Of a DNA stretch of 24,021 nucleotides, positions 15,760 to 23,156 are shown piece after piece. The notes beneath the pieces are model-generated. The model did not search any database and had not been told where the DNA came from. It saw nothing but the letters and a program-made list of their open reading frames with translations. The first letter of the stretch is position 1; each line of letters begins with the position of its first letter. Made by a program: the position numbers and the translations under genes. The stretch is taken from positions 1-24,021 of the forward strand of contig SKOQ01000047.1 in assembly GCA_007119985.1 (NCBI GenBank). The letters are read 5' to 3'. This DNA comes from Marinospirillum sp. Its GTDB lineage: Bacteria > Pseudomonadota > Gammaproteobacteria > Pseudomonadales > Halomonadaceae.

Positions 15760-16419
15760 CTAAGCCGCTGTTTCCGCCATGCGTGGCGGCTGAGGTGGCA
15801 CTGGGGCATGCATGGCCGCGGTTACCACAGGCAAGAAGCGCGCAACCAGATCCTTCACTCGGGTTTTCTCATCATAATCACTGGCGGCAATATCTTTCAG
15901 CGCATCAAGTGATGACAGGGTAAAGACCACCGAACCCAGCATAAAGTGCAAACGCCAGAAGCGCTCAGCATCCGGCAATTCAGGCGTCGCGTTTTTTAAC
16001 AGCTGGGCAAAGCGATTAAACGCCTTCCCATAATGCTGTTGTAGATAACGCCGCATATGTCCCTGCGCTTGGGTATAGGCCAAACCCAGCAGACGCATAA
16101 AAATCGACAAGCTGCCTTTTTGTGCGGGAATACTGAGGGTGGTGCGCGCCAAGGCTTCGAGTAAATCCTCCAGCGTGAGGCTAGGACGCCGCTCCAGCAC
16201 CTCCAGCTGAGCATTAAATTCTTCACAGAAAGGATCTAGGTAGCGTGCAAAAACCGCCTGAATCAGGGCCTTTTTAGACCCAAAATGATAGTTGACTGCC
16301 GCCAAGTTAACCTTGGCCTTACTGGTAATCGTCCGCAATGAGGTTTCGGCGAAGCCTTTTTCTGCAAAAAGCACTTCGGCCGTATCCAAAATACGGACGA
16401 CTGTTTCTGATTGTGCCAT
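15760..16419 (-). CDS. psrA: PsrA-like TetR-family transcriptional regulator
   Basis: A 219-residue TetR regulator. It resembles Pseudomonas PsrA, a fatty-acid-responsive regulator, closely along its length as I recall that sequence: MAQSETVVRILDTAE, VNLAAVNYHFGSKKALIQAVF (HTH, about 27-58), LSIFMRLLGLA, and FWRLHFMLGSV. The start is the ATG at 16419 with GGAG about six bases upstream; the longer in-frame TTG at 16479 is the -35 box itself and is rejected. It is preceded by its own sigma70 promoter and a PsrA-type operator at the transcription start, which implies autorepression. It lies downstream of an RND pump on the same strand and upstream of the YkuD gene. By analogy it may sense long-chain acyl groups; its targets here are unknown. 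Confidence 0.9.
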   Translation of the reverse strand: MAQSETVVRILDTAEVLFAEKGFAETSLRTITSKAKVNLAAVNYHFGSKKALIQAVFARYLDPFCEEFNAQLEVLERRPSLTLEDLLEALARTTLSIPAQKGSLSIFMRLLGLAYTQAQGHMRRYLQQHYGKAFNRFAQLLKNATPELPDAERFWRLHFMLGSVVFTLSSLDALKDIAASDYDEKTRVKDLVARFLPVVTAAMHAPVPPQPPRMAETAA

Positions 16420-16427
16420 GATGACTC

Positions 16428-16466
16428 CACTTGAAACGTTTGTTTGAAACATTATCCTTTCAAGTG
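16428..16466. repeat. 9-bp inverted repeat CACTTGAAA / TTTCAAGTG around the psrA operator
   Basis: CACTTGAAA at 16428-16436 and its exact complement TTTCAAGTG at 16458-16466 are separated by 21 bases. Their centres are 30 bases apart, about three helical turns. One arm lies in the -35/-10 spacer and the other just before the RBS, so only one would be in the transcript. A DNA-level role is therefore more likely than an RNA hairpin. Confidence 0.7.
16433..16446. promoter_or_regulatory. PsrA-type operator
   Basis: GAAAC-GTTT-GTTTG fits the reported PsrA box (G/C)AAAC-N2-4-GTTT(G/C). It also contains the palindrome AAACGTTT. It covers the predicted psrA transcription start (about 16444), as expected for autorepression. 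Confidence 0.7.
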
Positions 16467-16479
16467 AAAAAAGCGTCAA
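16451..16479 (-). promoter_or_regulatory. psrA promoter
   Basis: Minus-strand -35 TTGACG (16474-16479), 17-base spacer, -10 GATAAT (16451-16456). The -35 overlaps the stop codon of the RND pump gene. This is one of the best sigma70 matches in the window. Confidence 0.75.
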
Positions 16480-19400
16480 GCGGCTTCTTGCCCAGCTAGG
16501 CGATCACGCCACGCTTCGACGCTCGCCAGCAAGGCCGGAATCACCAATAAAACAAGCAGGGTTGCCACCCCTAAACCAAACACCAATGACGTGGCCATCG
16601 GGATCAGAAACTGCGCCTGTACCGAGCGTTCAAACAGCAAAGGTACCAGACCCACAATGGTGGTCACCGAGGTGATCAATACCGCTCGCAACCTTTGACA
16701 GGCCGCCTCGACGATGGCCTGTTCTCGCGCCAACCCTTGATCACGCAGCACTTGATAGAAGCTGACCAGAATAATCGAGTTATTAACGACGATCCCCGTG
16801 AGACCAAACAAGCCAAACAGAGAGAGAATCGTCAGCTCAAGACCCAGTAGACCATGCCCGATCACGGCTCCGAGCAAACCAAAGGGAATAATCGCCATCA
16901 CCACAATCGGTAGCAGATAACTGCTAAACATCCAGGCCAGCACCACAAAGATCGCCACCAGCGCAAACAACAATCCCATACGCATATCGCCTAGGGTTTC
17001 CTGCTGATCCACCGCCCGCCCCTGAAAAGACCATTCAACACCATAGCGCTGGGCCAAATCAGGCAGCACTTGCGTGGCCAACCCCTCACGAATCTGGCCT
17101 GCATTGCCCTGCGCTCGATCCACCTCAGCTGACACATGAATCGCCAAGCGCGCATCCGCATGTCGCAGCGTCTCAAATCCAGGCTGATAATCCAGCGTCA
17201 TCAGCTGATCGAGTGGAATCCAGCCTCTTTCAGCCTGCTGCAAGGGCAGCGCCAGCTGTTGCAAGATCGCTGCATTGTGGCGTTCATGATCCGGCAGGCG
17301 CACGCGCACTTCGATTTCATCCAAACCTTCTTGATAGACCTGCACCACACTCCCATCAAAAAAGCCGCGCAATTCAGCAGCCAGGCTAGCGGGGGTGTAG
17401 CCTAGATGCCAAGCTTCGGGGCGCAGGCGCACCAAAAGCTGTTCACGACCATAGGGTGTATCATCCTCAATCGCAAAAAGACCCGGGATATCCTCCATGC
17501 GTCCGGCCAGCTCCAAAGCGGCGCGTTTCAGCGTCATCGCATCGGCACCGGTTAAGCGCACATCCACATCACGCCCGGGTGGGCCACCCGTGACCGCAGT
17601 GATGATTACCGCATCCAGACCCGGCGCACTGGGCAGGCGTGCATTCCACGCATCAATCAGCGTCTGATTGGTGACCTCGCGCCGATCCGGTGAGACCAGT
17701 TCAACCAATAAGGAGGCAAACTGATCCCCCTGCGCACCGCCGCCTTCAGAGCTCAACAGCTGCCCAAGGCGCACCACCTGGGTTTGCACCAGCCCGCCAC
17801 CCAGCTCAGCTTCGGCCTCCTGCAGTGCGGCTTCTAAACGCAGCATCAAATCCTCTACCTGCTCAGGCGAGGTGCCAGCCACAAAAGACACATTGGCACG
17901 TAAGGTGGTGCCATCAGGACTAGGGAAGAAGGTGAAGCCCACCCGCCCACCGGCAAGGAGGCCAATCGAGACAATCAACAAGCCAGCCGCGCAAGCCAGC
18001 GTCAGCCCCCGCTGCTCGACAGCACGGGTGACCAAACGCCGAAAACGTCCATCACGAAAGTGGATTAAGCGGCGCTCAAAAGCAGCTGAAATGGGGTTTT
18101 TAGTTTGGGTGGCAGGATCTTGCTCCAAGCCCTTTTTGAGCTGATGCGGCAAAATCAAAAAGCTGATCACCAAAGTCGCCAGAATCACGCAAATCACCAC
18201 CAGGGGGATCTCAAACATGATCTTGCCGATAATGCCACCGACCAGCATCAATGGGAAAAAAGCCGCCACCGTCGTCAATGAAGAGGCAATCACCGGGCCC
18301 AGCATCCGCATCGCACCAGTTTCGGCGGCCTCTTCTGCGCTCTTGCCCTGCGCACGGAGCGTGTAGGCATGCTCGGAGACCACGATCGCATTATCGACAA
18401 TAATGCCCAGCGCCATAATAAAGCCGAACAGAGACATCATATTGATACTGCCACCAAACAACCACAACGCAATAAAAGCGGCGGTAAAAGCGACAGGAAT
18501 GCCCAGTGCAACCCGCACCGCCAACTGACCACTTAAAAACAAAAACAGAATACCGACCACCAGCACCAAGCCCGTCAAACCATTTTTGAGCAGCAGGCTG
18601 ATACGTTCATCAATCAGCTCCCACAGCTGGTCATAGACCACCAATTGTAACTGAGGGGGTAACTGCGCTTGAGTTTCCTCAAGCCAGAGCGCAAACAATC
18701 GCGCAGCCTCTAATGCATCGGTACTCTCTGTACGCTGCAACAGCAGCTCCACCGCGGGCTGACCTTGATAGCGCACCAGCGCCTGACCATCGCGCGGACG
18801 CTGTTCAATCTGGGCGATATCCCCTAAGCGCACATAGCCCTCACGAGCAGAGGACTGCACAGGCAAGTGTGCAAAATCCGACCAGCTACGCGCCTGCTCC
18901 AACAAGCGTAACTGACGCGTTCCTTGATCTCGCCCAACCAGACCCGCTGGCTGATCCTGAGTAAAAGCGCGCAACTGCTGCGCCAGCTGCTGGGGCGTCA
19001 TCGACAACGCCAGAAGCTCTGCCAAGGGCACCTCGATTGCGATAACTTCATCTGGCAAGCCACCGAAATCCACCCGTTCAATACCACGATCCAGCAAAGC
19101 CTGCTCAAACTGGCGCGCCACGATGCGCAACTCATCCATTTCGGCCAAGCCAGTCACCAACATCCGCGCAATCGGCTCATAGCGCACCACGCGCGAAACA
19201 ACAGGCGTTTCCGCAGCCTCGGGCAGTTGGCGCAATTGCGCCACCCGATCCTCGACCTGCGCGAGAGCCTGCGTCATATCCGTACCATCGTAGAACTCCA
19301 GCGTGATCGCGGAGATCCCCAAAGAAGAGGTCGAGGTCATGGATTTCACACCATCAACACTGCGCAGGCTGTTCTCTAGTGGCAAGGTCACGCCCAGCTC

Positions 19401-19577
19401 GACATCCTCAGCACTGGCTCCAGTCCACACCACGCGCACGGTGACAAAATCAAGTGCGAAATTAGGGAAAAATTGCGTGTTCAGCTTCAACAGTGCCCAG
19501 CTGCCAGAAATCAGCATCATCACGATCAACAGCTGACTGGCCAGACGATGACGTAGAAATAGCCTAATCAGCTTCAT
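16476..19577 (-). CDS. RND-family efflux transporter permease (AcrB-type)
   Basis: A 1033-residue inner-membrane proton-driven pump. An N-terminal TM is followed by the porter domain, six TMs including TM4 (FIMALGIIVDNAIVVSEHAY), a second porter domain, and a C-terminal TM block (GLTGIVVNNSIILVSFYQVL). Internal duplication typical of RND pumps is evident. The proton-relay position is Asp395 followed by Asn396, not the Asp-Asp pair of AcrB, as in more distant RND subfamilies. The start ATG overlaps the adaptor stop (ATGA). No outer-membrane channel gene is in the window, so a shared TolC-like channel is likely. The substrate is not predictable. Confidence 0.94.
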   Translation of the reverse strand: MKLIRLFLRHRLASQLLIVMMLISGSWALLKLNTQFFPNFALDFVTVRVVWTGASAEDVELGVTLPLENSLRSVDGVKSMTSTSSLGISAITLEFYDGTDMTQALAQVEDRVAQLRQLPEAAETPVVSRVVRYEPIARMLVTGLAEMDELRIVARQFEQALLDRGIERVDFGGLPDEVIAIEVPLAELLALSMTPQQLAQQLRAFTQDQPAGLVGRDQGTRQLRLLEQARSWSDFAHLPVQSSAREGYVRLGDIAQIEQRPRDGQALVRYQGQPAVELLLQRTESTDALEAARLFALWLEETQAQLPPQLQLVVYDQLWELIDERISLLLKNGLTGLVLVVGILFLFLSGQLAVRVALGIPVAFTAAFIALWLFGGSINMMSLFGFIMALGIIVDNAIVVSEHAYTLRAQGKSAEEAAETGAMRMLGPVIASSLTTVAAFFPLMLVGGIIGKIMFEIPLVVICVILATLVISFLILPHQLKKGLEQDPATQTKNPISAAFERRLIHFRDGRFRRLVTRAVEQRGLTLACAAGLLIVSIGLLAGGRVGFTFFPSPDGTTLRANVSFVAGTSPEQVEDLMLRLEAALQEAEAELGGGLVQTQVVRLGQLLSSEGGGAQGDQFASLLVELVSPDRREVTNQTLIDAWNARLPSAPGLDAVIITAVTGGPPGRDVDVRLTGADAMTLKRAALELAGRMEDIPGLFAIEDDTPYGREQLLVRLRPEAWHLGYTPASLAAELRGFFDGSVVQVYQEGLDEIEVRVRLPDHERHNAAILQQLALPLQQAERGWIPLDQLMTLDYQPGFETLRHADARLAIHVSAEVDRAQGNAGQIREGLATQVLPDLAQRYGVEWSFQGRAVDQQETLGDMRMGLLFALVAIFVVLAWMFSSYLLPIVVMAIIPFGLLGAVIGHGLLGLELTILSLFGLFGLTGIVVNNSIILVSFYQVLRDQGLAREQAIVEAACQRLRAVLITSVTTIVGLVPLLFERSVQAQFLIPMATSLVFGLGVATLLVLLVIPALLASVEAWRDRLAGQEAA

Positions 19578-20854
19578 TCGCCCTGCTCCTGCTGACCTAA
19601 CCCGCGCTGCGCGCTGCCGCGCTCACTAACAATCTCGATCAACAGGCCCTGCATCGCATTGGGTAGACGTGTGGCTAACAGCTGATCTCCAGCCGTTATG
19701 CCTGCCTGACTCACCAACACCCCCGGCTGCCCATCAAGACGATGCTCACCCAACAGCTCCACCTGCAGGGATTCAAGACGCCCATCCTGCACGCGATAAA
19801 CACGATTACGCCCCTGCACTGCCTCTAAAGGCAGCCAAAAAACGCCCTGCATCACGGGCAAGTCCAACTGAGCATCAATAAAACGCCCTAGAGCCAGCCC
19901 ATCTGCACGTCCTTGCTCTAACACAAAGGTGGCCATCACGCCTGCACCTTCAGTGGTCAAACTCGCCAGATTTTGTAACCGAAACACCAGCGGCTGGCCA
20001 TCTAATTCAGTTGTCGCATAGACATCTGTCTGCTGATCTAGCGCTGCGCTGACCTGGGGCAAGGCCGAGATGGGAATACGCGCTTCTAGCTCCAGTTCAT
20101 CAGGTCGATGCAATCGCACCAGCGGCTCATGGGCCGTCACCCTATCCCCTTCTGCAACCAGGACTTCTTGAATCCGCATCGCGGCAGGCGCACGCAGTTG
20201 AGTAGCAGCAAGATCACGAGCAGCCACCTCTTGCTGCGCACGCGCACGACGTAATTGGGCCTCCAGCTGCTGAACCTGCGAGGGATAGTAGGCCAAGGCC
20301 AGCTCTCTTTGTAAACGGATTAAGCGCTGTTGACTCAGGGCTTGAGCGGCTTCTTCTACCTGACGCGCAGAGGCACGATCCGTCTGCGCCAATTGCTGCT
20401 GACGCTGATACTGACGCTCAGCTAAACGATAAAGCAATTCCTCTTCTTCCAGTGCTTGTTGATCAATCTGCTGCTGTAGGCGTCTTTGCTCCAACTGGCT
20501 GACAAGTTCTTGCACCTCGGCTTGACGCTGACGATAAAGCGCTTGGGCATCCAAATCTTCTAACACCAGCAACAATTGACCAGCGGCTACAGCTTCACCA
20601 CTGCGGACCAACACCTGGGCAACATCTCCTGCCGTACGCGCACGCAATTGAATATCGCTTGAACTCACCAACTGCCCAAACAGTCGCAACTGCGGAGCCA
20701 AATCTTGCGGCACCAGATTGAACACCGCGATCGGCCAGCGCCTTTCTTCATCACCCGCTGGAGGTGGCTCAGGCCGTGTTGCCCGCAACAAAACAAAAAC
20801 CAGCACCGCCAACAATAAGATCAGTAATGGAAGAAAGCGTTTTAGCAGCGACAT
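19574..20854 (-). CDS. RND efflux periplasmic adaptor (membrane fusion protein)
   Basis: A 426-residue adaptor. The N-terminal anchor helix (about 5-24, RFLPLLILLLAVLVFVLL) carries no lipobox Cys, so it is membrane-anchored rather than a lipoprotein. Next come a split lipoyl domain (IQLRARTAGDVAQVLVRSGE...AAMRIQEVLVAEGDRVTAHEPL), a Gln/Arg/Glu-rich coiled-coil hairpin of roughly 130 residues, and beta-barrel and membrane-proximal domains. It links the pump to an outer-membrane channel. The start is the ATG at 20854; the in-frame TTG at 20899 is rejected. The RBS is weak. It overlaps the pump gene by four bases and is divergent from the GNAT-nitrilase gene. Confidence 0.93.
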   Translation of the reverse strand: MSLLKRFLPLLILLLAVLVFVLLRATRPEPPPAGDEERRWPIAVFNLVPQDLAPQLRLFGQLVSSSDIQLRARTAGDVAQVLVRSGEAVAAGQLLLVLEDLDAQALYRQRQAEVQELVSQLEQRRLQQQIDQQALEEEELLYRLAERQYQRQQQLAQTDRASARQVEEAAQALSQQRLIRLQRELALAYYPSQVQQLEAQLRRARAQQEVAARDLAATQLRAPAAMRIQEVLVAEGDRVTAHEPLVRLHRPDELELEARIPISALPQVSAALDQQTDVYATTELDGQPLVFRLQNLASLTTEGAGVMATFVLEQGRADGLALGRFIDAQLDLPVMQGVFWLPLEAVQGRNRVYRVQDGRLESLQVELLGEHRLDGQPGVLVSQAGITAGDQLLATRLPNAMQGLLIEIVSERGSAQRGLGQQEQGE

Positions 20855-20900
20855 AGATAAGAAGCCCTTGATATAAGAAAGAGAGCAAGAGTAAAGCAAT

Positions 20901-20945
20901 GATCAAGGCAAGGCTAGACAGACTTGATCGACTTTCGACTTGATC
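20901..20945. promoter_or_regulatory. CTTGATC motif cluster in the mfp/nitrilase divergent region
   Basis: Three copies of CTTGATC: one inverted (GATCAAG, 20901-20907) and two direct (20923-20929, 20939-20945). The direct copies extend to GACTTGATC and are 16 bases apart. The last overlaps the candidate -35 of the downstream gene. A related CTTGAT occurs at 20868. The arrangement suggests an operator cluster; the regulator is unknown, and no PsrA-type box is seen here. Confidence 0.45.
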
Positions 20946-20967
20946 CACAAAAAGACTTAGGTATAGG
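20940..20967 (+). promoter_or_regulatory. Candidate promoter of the GNAT-nitrilase gene
   Basis: -35 TTGATC (20940-20945), 16-base spacer, -10 TATAGG (20962-20967), giving a start near 20974 and a leader of about 28 bases. It favours ATG 21002 as the start codon over the ATG at 20972. Confidence 0.4.
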
Positions 20968-21001
20968 CTGGATGACAAACCAGCTACTGAGAAAAGCAAC
21001 A

Positions 21002-22705
21002 ATGACGCTCGAAGATCCCCATTTACAGCTGCGCCATCTGAAGAAAAAAGATTATACACAACTCAAACACCTCATGGACAAGGTTTATGACGACATCGGT
21101 GGTGCTTGGCCTGAACACACGATCAACAAACTGGTACGCGATTTCCCTGAAGGCCAGATCGCCATTGCCGATGACGGCAAGCTTGTTGGGGTCGCACTCA
21201 GCCTACTCGTCAACTATGCCACCTTTTCTGAGCCTCATAAATATAGTGCATTGATTGATGAAGGCTACTTCATTCGCCATAACACCAAAGGCGATGCGCT
21301 CTATGGTCTAGATGTCCTCATTGATCCAGAGTATCGCGGTCATCGCCTCGGACGCCGCCTCTATGAAGCCCGTAAAGAGCTTTGCCGCGCGATGAATTTG
21401 CGTGCCATTGTTGCCGGAGGACGCATTCCTGGCTATCAAGAGCACGCTGCCGAACTCAAGCCCACCGAATATCTAGAGCAGGTCGCCAGACGCGAACTGC
21501 ATGATCCGATTCTCTCTTTTCAGCTGGCGAATGATTTTCAAGTCAAGCGTTTGATGCGCGGCTACTTACCAGAAGATGATAAATCTCTTGGCTATGCCAC
21601 CTTACTGGAATGGAACAACATCCTCTTTGAACCCGAAGCCAATCTGATTGAAAGCAGCCGGATGGAAGCACGGGTCGGGGCTGTACAATGGCAGATGCGT
21701 GAATTTGATTCGGTTGAGGCCGTGCTCCAGCAGGTGGAATACTTTGTCGACGCCCTCTCTGACTATCAAAGCGATTTTGCCGTCTTCCCTGAGCTGTTTA
21801 ATGCCCCCTTGATGGGCCTGACGGATCAATCCGATTCGCTGCAAGCGATCCGATTTTTGGCCACCTTTACCGAAGTCTTCAAGACCGAGCTGCTGCGCAT
21901 GGCAGTGAGCTACAACATCAACATTATCGCTGGCTCCATGATTGAAGAAGGCGAGGATGGACGCCTGTATAACGTGGCCTATCTGCTACGCCGCGACGGG
22001 ACACTGGAGCGCCAGACCAAGCTGCATATCACGCCACAAGAAAAGCGTGACTGGGTCATCGAGGGTGGACATGATCTGCAAGTCTTCCAAACCGATGCCG
22101 GTCGCATTGGCATGCTGATTTGCTATGACGTGGAATTCCCCGAACTGGGTCGTCTGCTCGCCGATGAAGATATGGATATTCTCTTTGTGCCCTTCTGGAC
22201 AGACACTAAAAATGGTTATCTTCGCGTACGCCATTGCGCGCAGGCCCGCGCCGTCGAAAACGAATGCTATGTTGTCATCTGCGGCAGTGTCGGCAACCTT
22301 CCTTCTATTGAAAGCCTGGATATTCAATACGCCCAGTCTGCCGTCTTCTCGCCGTCCGATTTTGCCTTTCCTCATGATGCCGTGCTGAATGAAACCACGC
22401 CTAACACCGAGATGATCTTCTTCTCTGATCTGGATTTCGCACGTCTCAAAATTGTGCGCAATGAAGGCTCGGTCACCAACCTGAAGGACAGACGCTTGGA
22501 TCTATTCAGCCTGAAGCGCCGGATGCATAAGAAAAAAACACCCGCCGCACTCAGCGCCGCCTCAACCCATGCGGCTTCGTCAGCGCCAAGCGATGCTGCC
22601 TCAGCTTCCACTCAGCCAGTATCACCCAAGCCAGCACGCAAAAAGAAAAAGGCTGCGCCCAGACGCAAGAAAAAACACCACCCTTTAACCGACCACAAAC
22701 AGTAA
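21002..22705 (+). CDS. GNAT acetyltransferase-carbon-nitrogen hydrolase fusion
   Basis: A 567-residue two-domain enzyme. Residues 8-200 form a GNAT domain; the acetyl-CoA region is DVLIDPEYRGHRLGRRLYEA (104-123). Residues 223-490 form a nitrilase/amidase-superfamily domain with the triad Glu264 (VFPELF), Lys340 (KLHITP) and Cys374 (LICYDVEFPE). This fusion occurs in many bacteria, often annotated as a bifunctional acyltransferase/hydrolase; its substrate is not known to me. A low-complexity tail (about 508-567) is Ala/Ser-rich then strongly basic, with runs of Lys and Arg. Start ATG 21002 follows a GAGAAAAG stretch. It is divergent from the efflux operon. Confidence 0.92.
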   Translation: MTLEDPHLQLRHLKKKDYTQLKHLMDKVYDDIGGAWPEHTINKLVRDFPEGQIAIADDGKLVGVALSLLVNYATFSEPHKYSALIDEGYFIRHNTKGDALYGLDVLIDPEYRGHRLGRRLYEARKELCRAMNLRAIVAGGRIPGYQEHAAELKPTEYLEQVARRELHDPILSFQLANDFQVKRLMRGYLPEDDKSLGYATLLEWNNILFEPEANLIESSRMEARVGAVQWQMREFDSVEAVLQQVEYFVDALSDYQSDFAVFPELFNAPLMGLTDQSDSLQAIRFLATFTEVFKTELLRMAVSYNINIIAGSMIEEGEDGRLYNVAYLLRRDGTLERQTKLHITPQEKRDWVIEGGHDLQVFQTDAGRIGMLICYDVEFPELGRLLADEDMDILFVPFWTDTKNGYLRVRHCAQARAVENECYVVICGSVGNLPSIESLDIQYAQSAVFSPSDFAFPHDAVLNETTPNTEMIFFSDLDFARLKIVRNEGSVTNLKDRRLDLFSLKRRMHKKKTPAALSAASTHAASSAPSDAASASTQPVSPKPARKKKKAAPRRKKKHHPLTDHKQ

Positions 22706-22725
22706 AGCTTCTCATCAAGATTCGC

Positions 22726-22759
22726 TTGCATTCTCCTGAAAAAGAATTATTATTGTTTG
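22726..22759 (+). promoter_or_regulatory. bfd promoter with weak Fur-like hexamers
   Basis: -35 TTGCAT (22726-22731), 16-base spacer, -10 TATTAT (22748-22753). The -10 sits in AATTAT-TATTGT (22745-22756 region), two NATWAT-like hexamers of the kind that make Fur boxes, but the third hexamer does not match. Fur control of bfd is common in relatives; here the site is only suggestive. Confidence 0.4.
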
Positions 22760-22785
22760 CAGTGAGATTTTTCGGGAGAAGCGCA

Positions 22786-22980
22786 ATGTACGTCTGCATT
22801 TGTCATGGCATTACAGATTCACAAATTCGCCAAGGTGCGCAACAGGGCATGCAACATGTGCGTGACCTCTACCAGCAGATGTCGCTGGGCAGCCAATGTG
22901 GTAAGTGTGTGTGTACTGCCAAACAAGTGCTCAGTCATTGCCAGAGCGAGGCCGAATCCAGCCTCTACCATAGCGCTTAA
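22786..22980 (+). CDS. bfd: Bacterioferritin-associated ferredoxin
   Basis: A 64-residue [2Fe-2S] protein. Cluster ligands are Cys4 and Cys6 (MYVCICHGI) and Cys38 and Cys41 (SQCGKC); an extra Cys43 follows. Bfd binds bacterioferritin at the heme and passes electrons to reduce and release stored iron. The start is the ATG at 22786 with GGGAG about eight bases upstream; the longer frame from 22726 starts inside the -35 box and is rejected. It is followed by a terminator, so the bfr genes downstream are probably a separate unit with related control. Confidence 0.96.
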   Translation: MYVCICHGITDSQIRQGAQQGMQHVRDLYQQMSLGSQCGKCVCTAKQVLSHCQSEAESSLYHSA

Positions 22981-22999
22981 CGCGCCCTAGGCCGCCCCT

Positions 23000-23030
23000 G
23001 CTCTACCTGTCCTAGACAGGTGGAGCTTTT
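23000..23030 (+). terminator. Rho-independent terminator after bfd
   Basis: GCTCTACCTGTC (23000-23011), loop CTA, GACAGGTGGAGC (23015-23026): a 12-pair stem with one G-U, followed by TTTT. It separates bfd from the bacterioferritin genes. Confidence 0.85.
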
Positions 23031-23043
23031 GTCTTGCGTTTAA

Positions 23044-23060
23044 CCTAGCAAAAAGCTAGG
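23044..23060 (+). promoter_or_regulatory. Hairpin CCTAGC-AAAAA-GCTAGG upstream of bfr
   Basis: Perfect 6-bp arms with a five-A loop, just after the bfd terminator and about 100 bases before the first bfr. It lacks a T-run on the plus strand. It could be an operator, a processing site or a leader hairpin. Confidence 0.4.
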
Positions 23061-23087
23061 CTTATTGACGTTACTTCGGCAAGCCAC

Positions 23088-23149
23088 CTCCTTTTAATCA
23101 GCCAGCCGAGTCGCCTCCATCTCTGCGAACCCTTCTCTGCAAAAAGGAG
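23088..23149 (+). promoter_or_regulatory. Possible RBS-sequestering element in the bfr leader
   Basis: CTCCTTTT (23088-23095) is an exact complement of AAAAGGAG (23142-23149), the bfr ribosome binding site, with about 46 bases between. The upstream arm lies in CACCTCCTT, the same as the anti-Shine-Dalgarno end of 16S rRNA. Pairing would hide the RBS. Whether the arm is transcribed depends on the promoter, which I could not place. Confidence 0.4.
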
Positions 23150-23156
23150 CTTCAAT

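Noticed and set aside
16420..16479. N-terminal extension of the PsrA-like regulator to a TTG
   Set aside because: The TTG is the -35 box of a strong promoter, and homologues begin MAQSETV at 16419.
20870..20899. TTGCTT-18-TATATC as an mfp promoter
   Set aside because: Transcription would start about nine bases before the ATG, leaving no room for an RBS.
23065..23096. TTGACG...TTTAAT as a bfr promoter
   Set aside because: The spacer exceeds 20 bases; no acceptable -10 at 16-18 bases was found.
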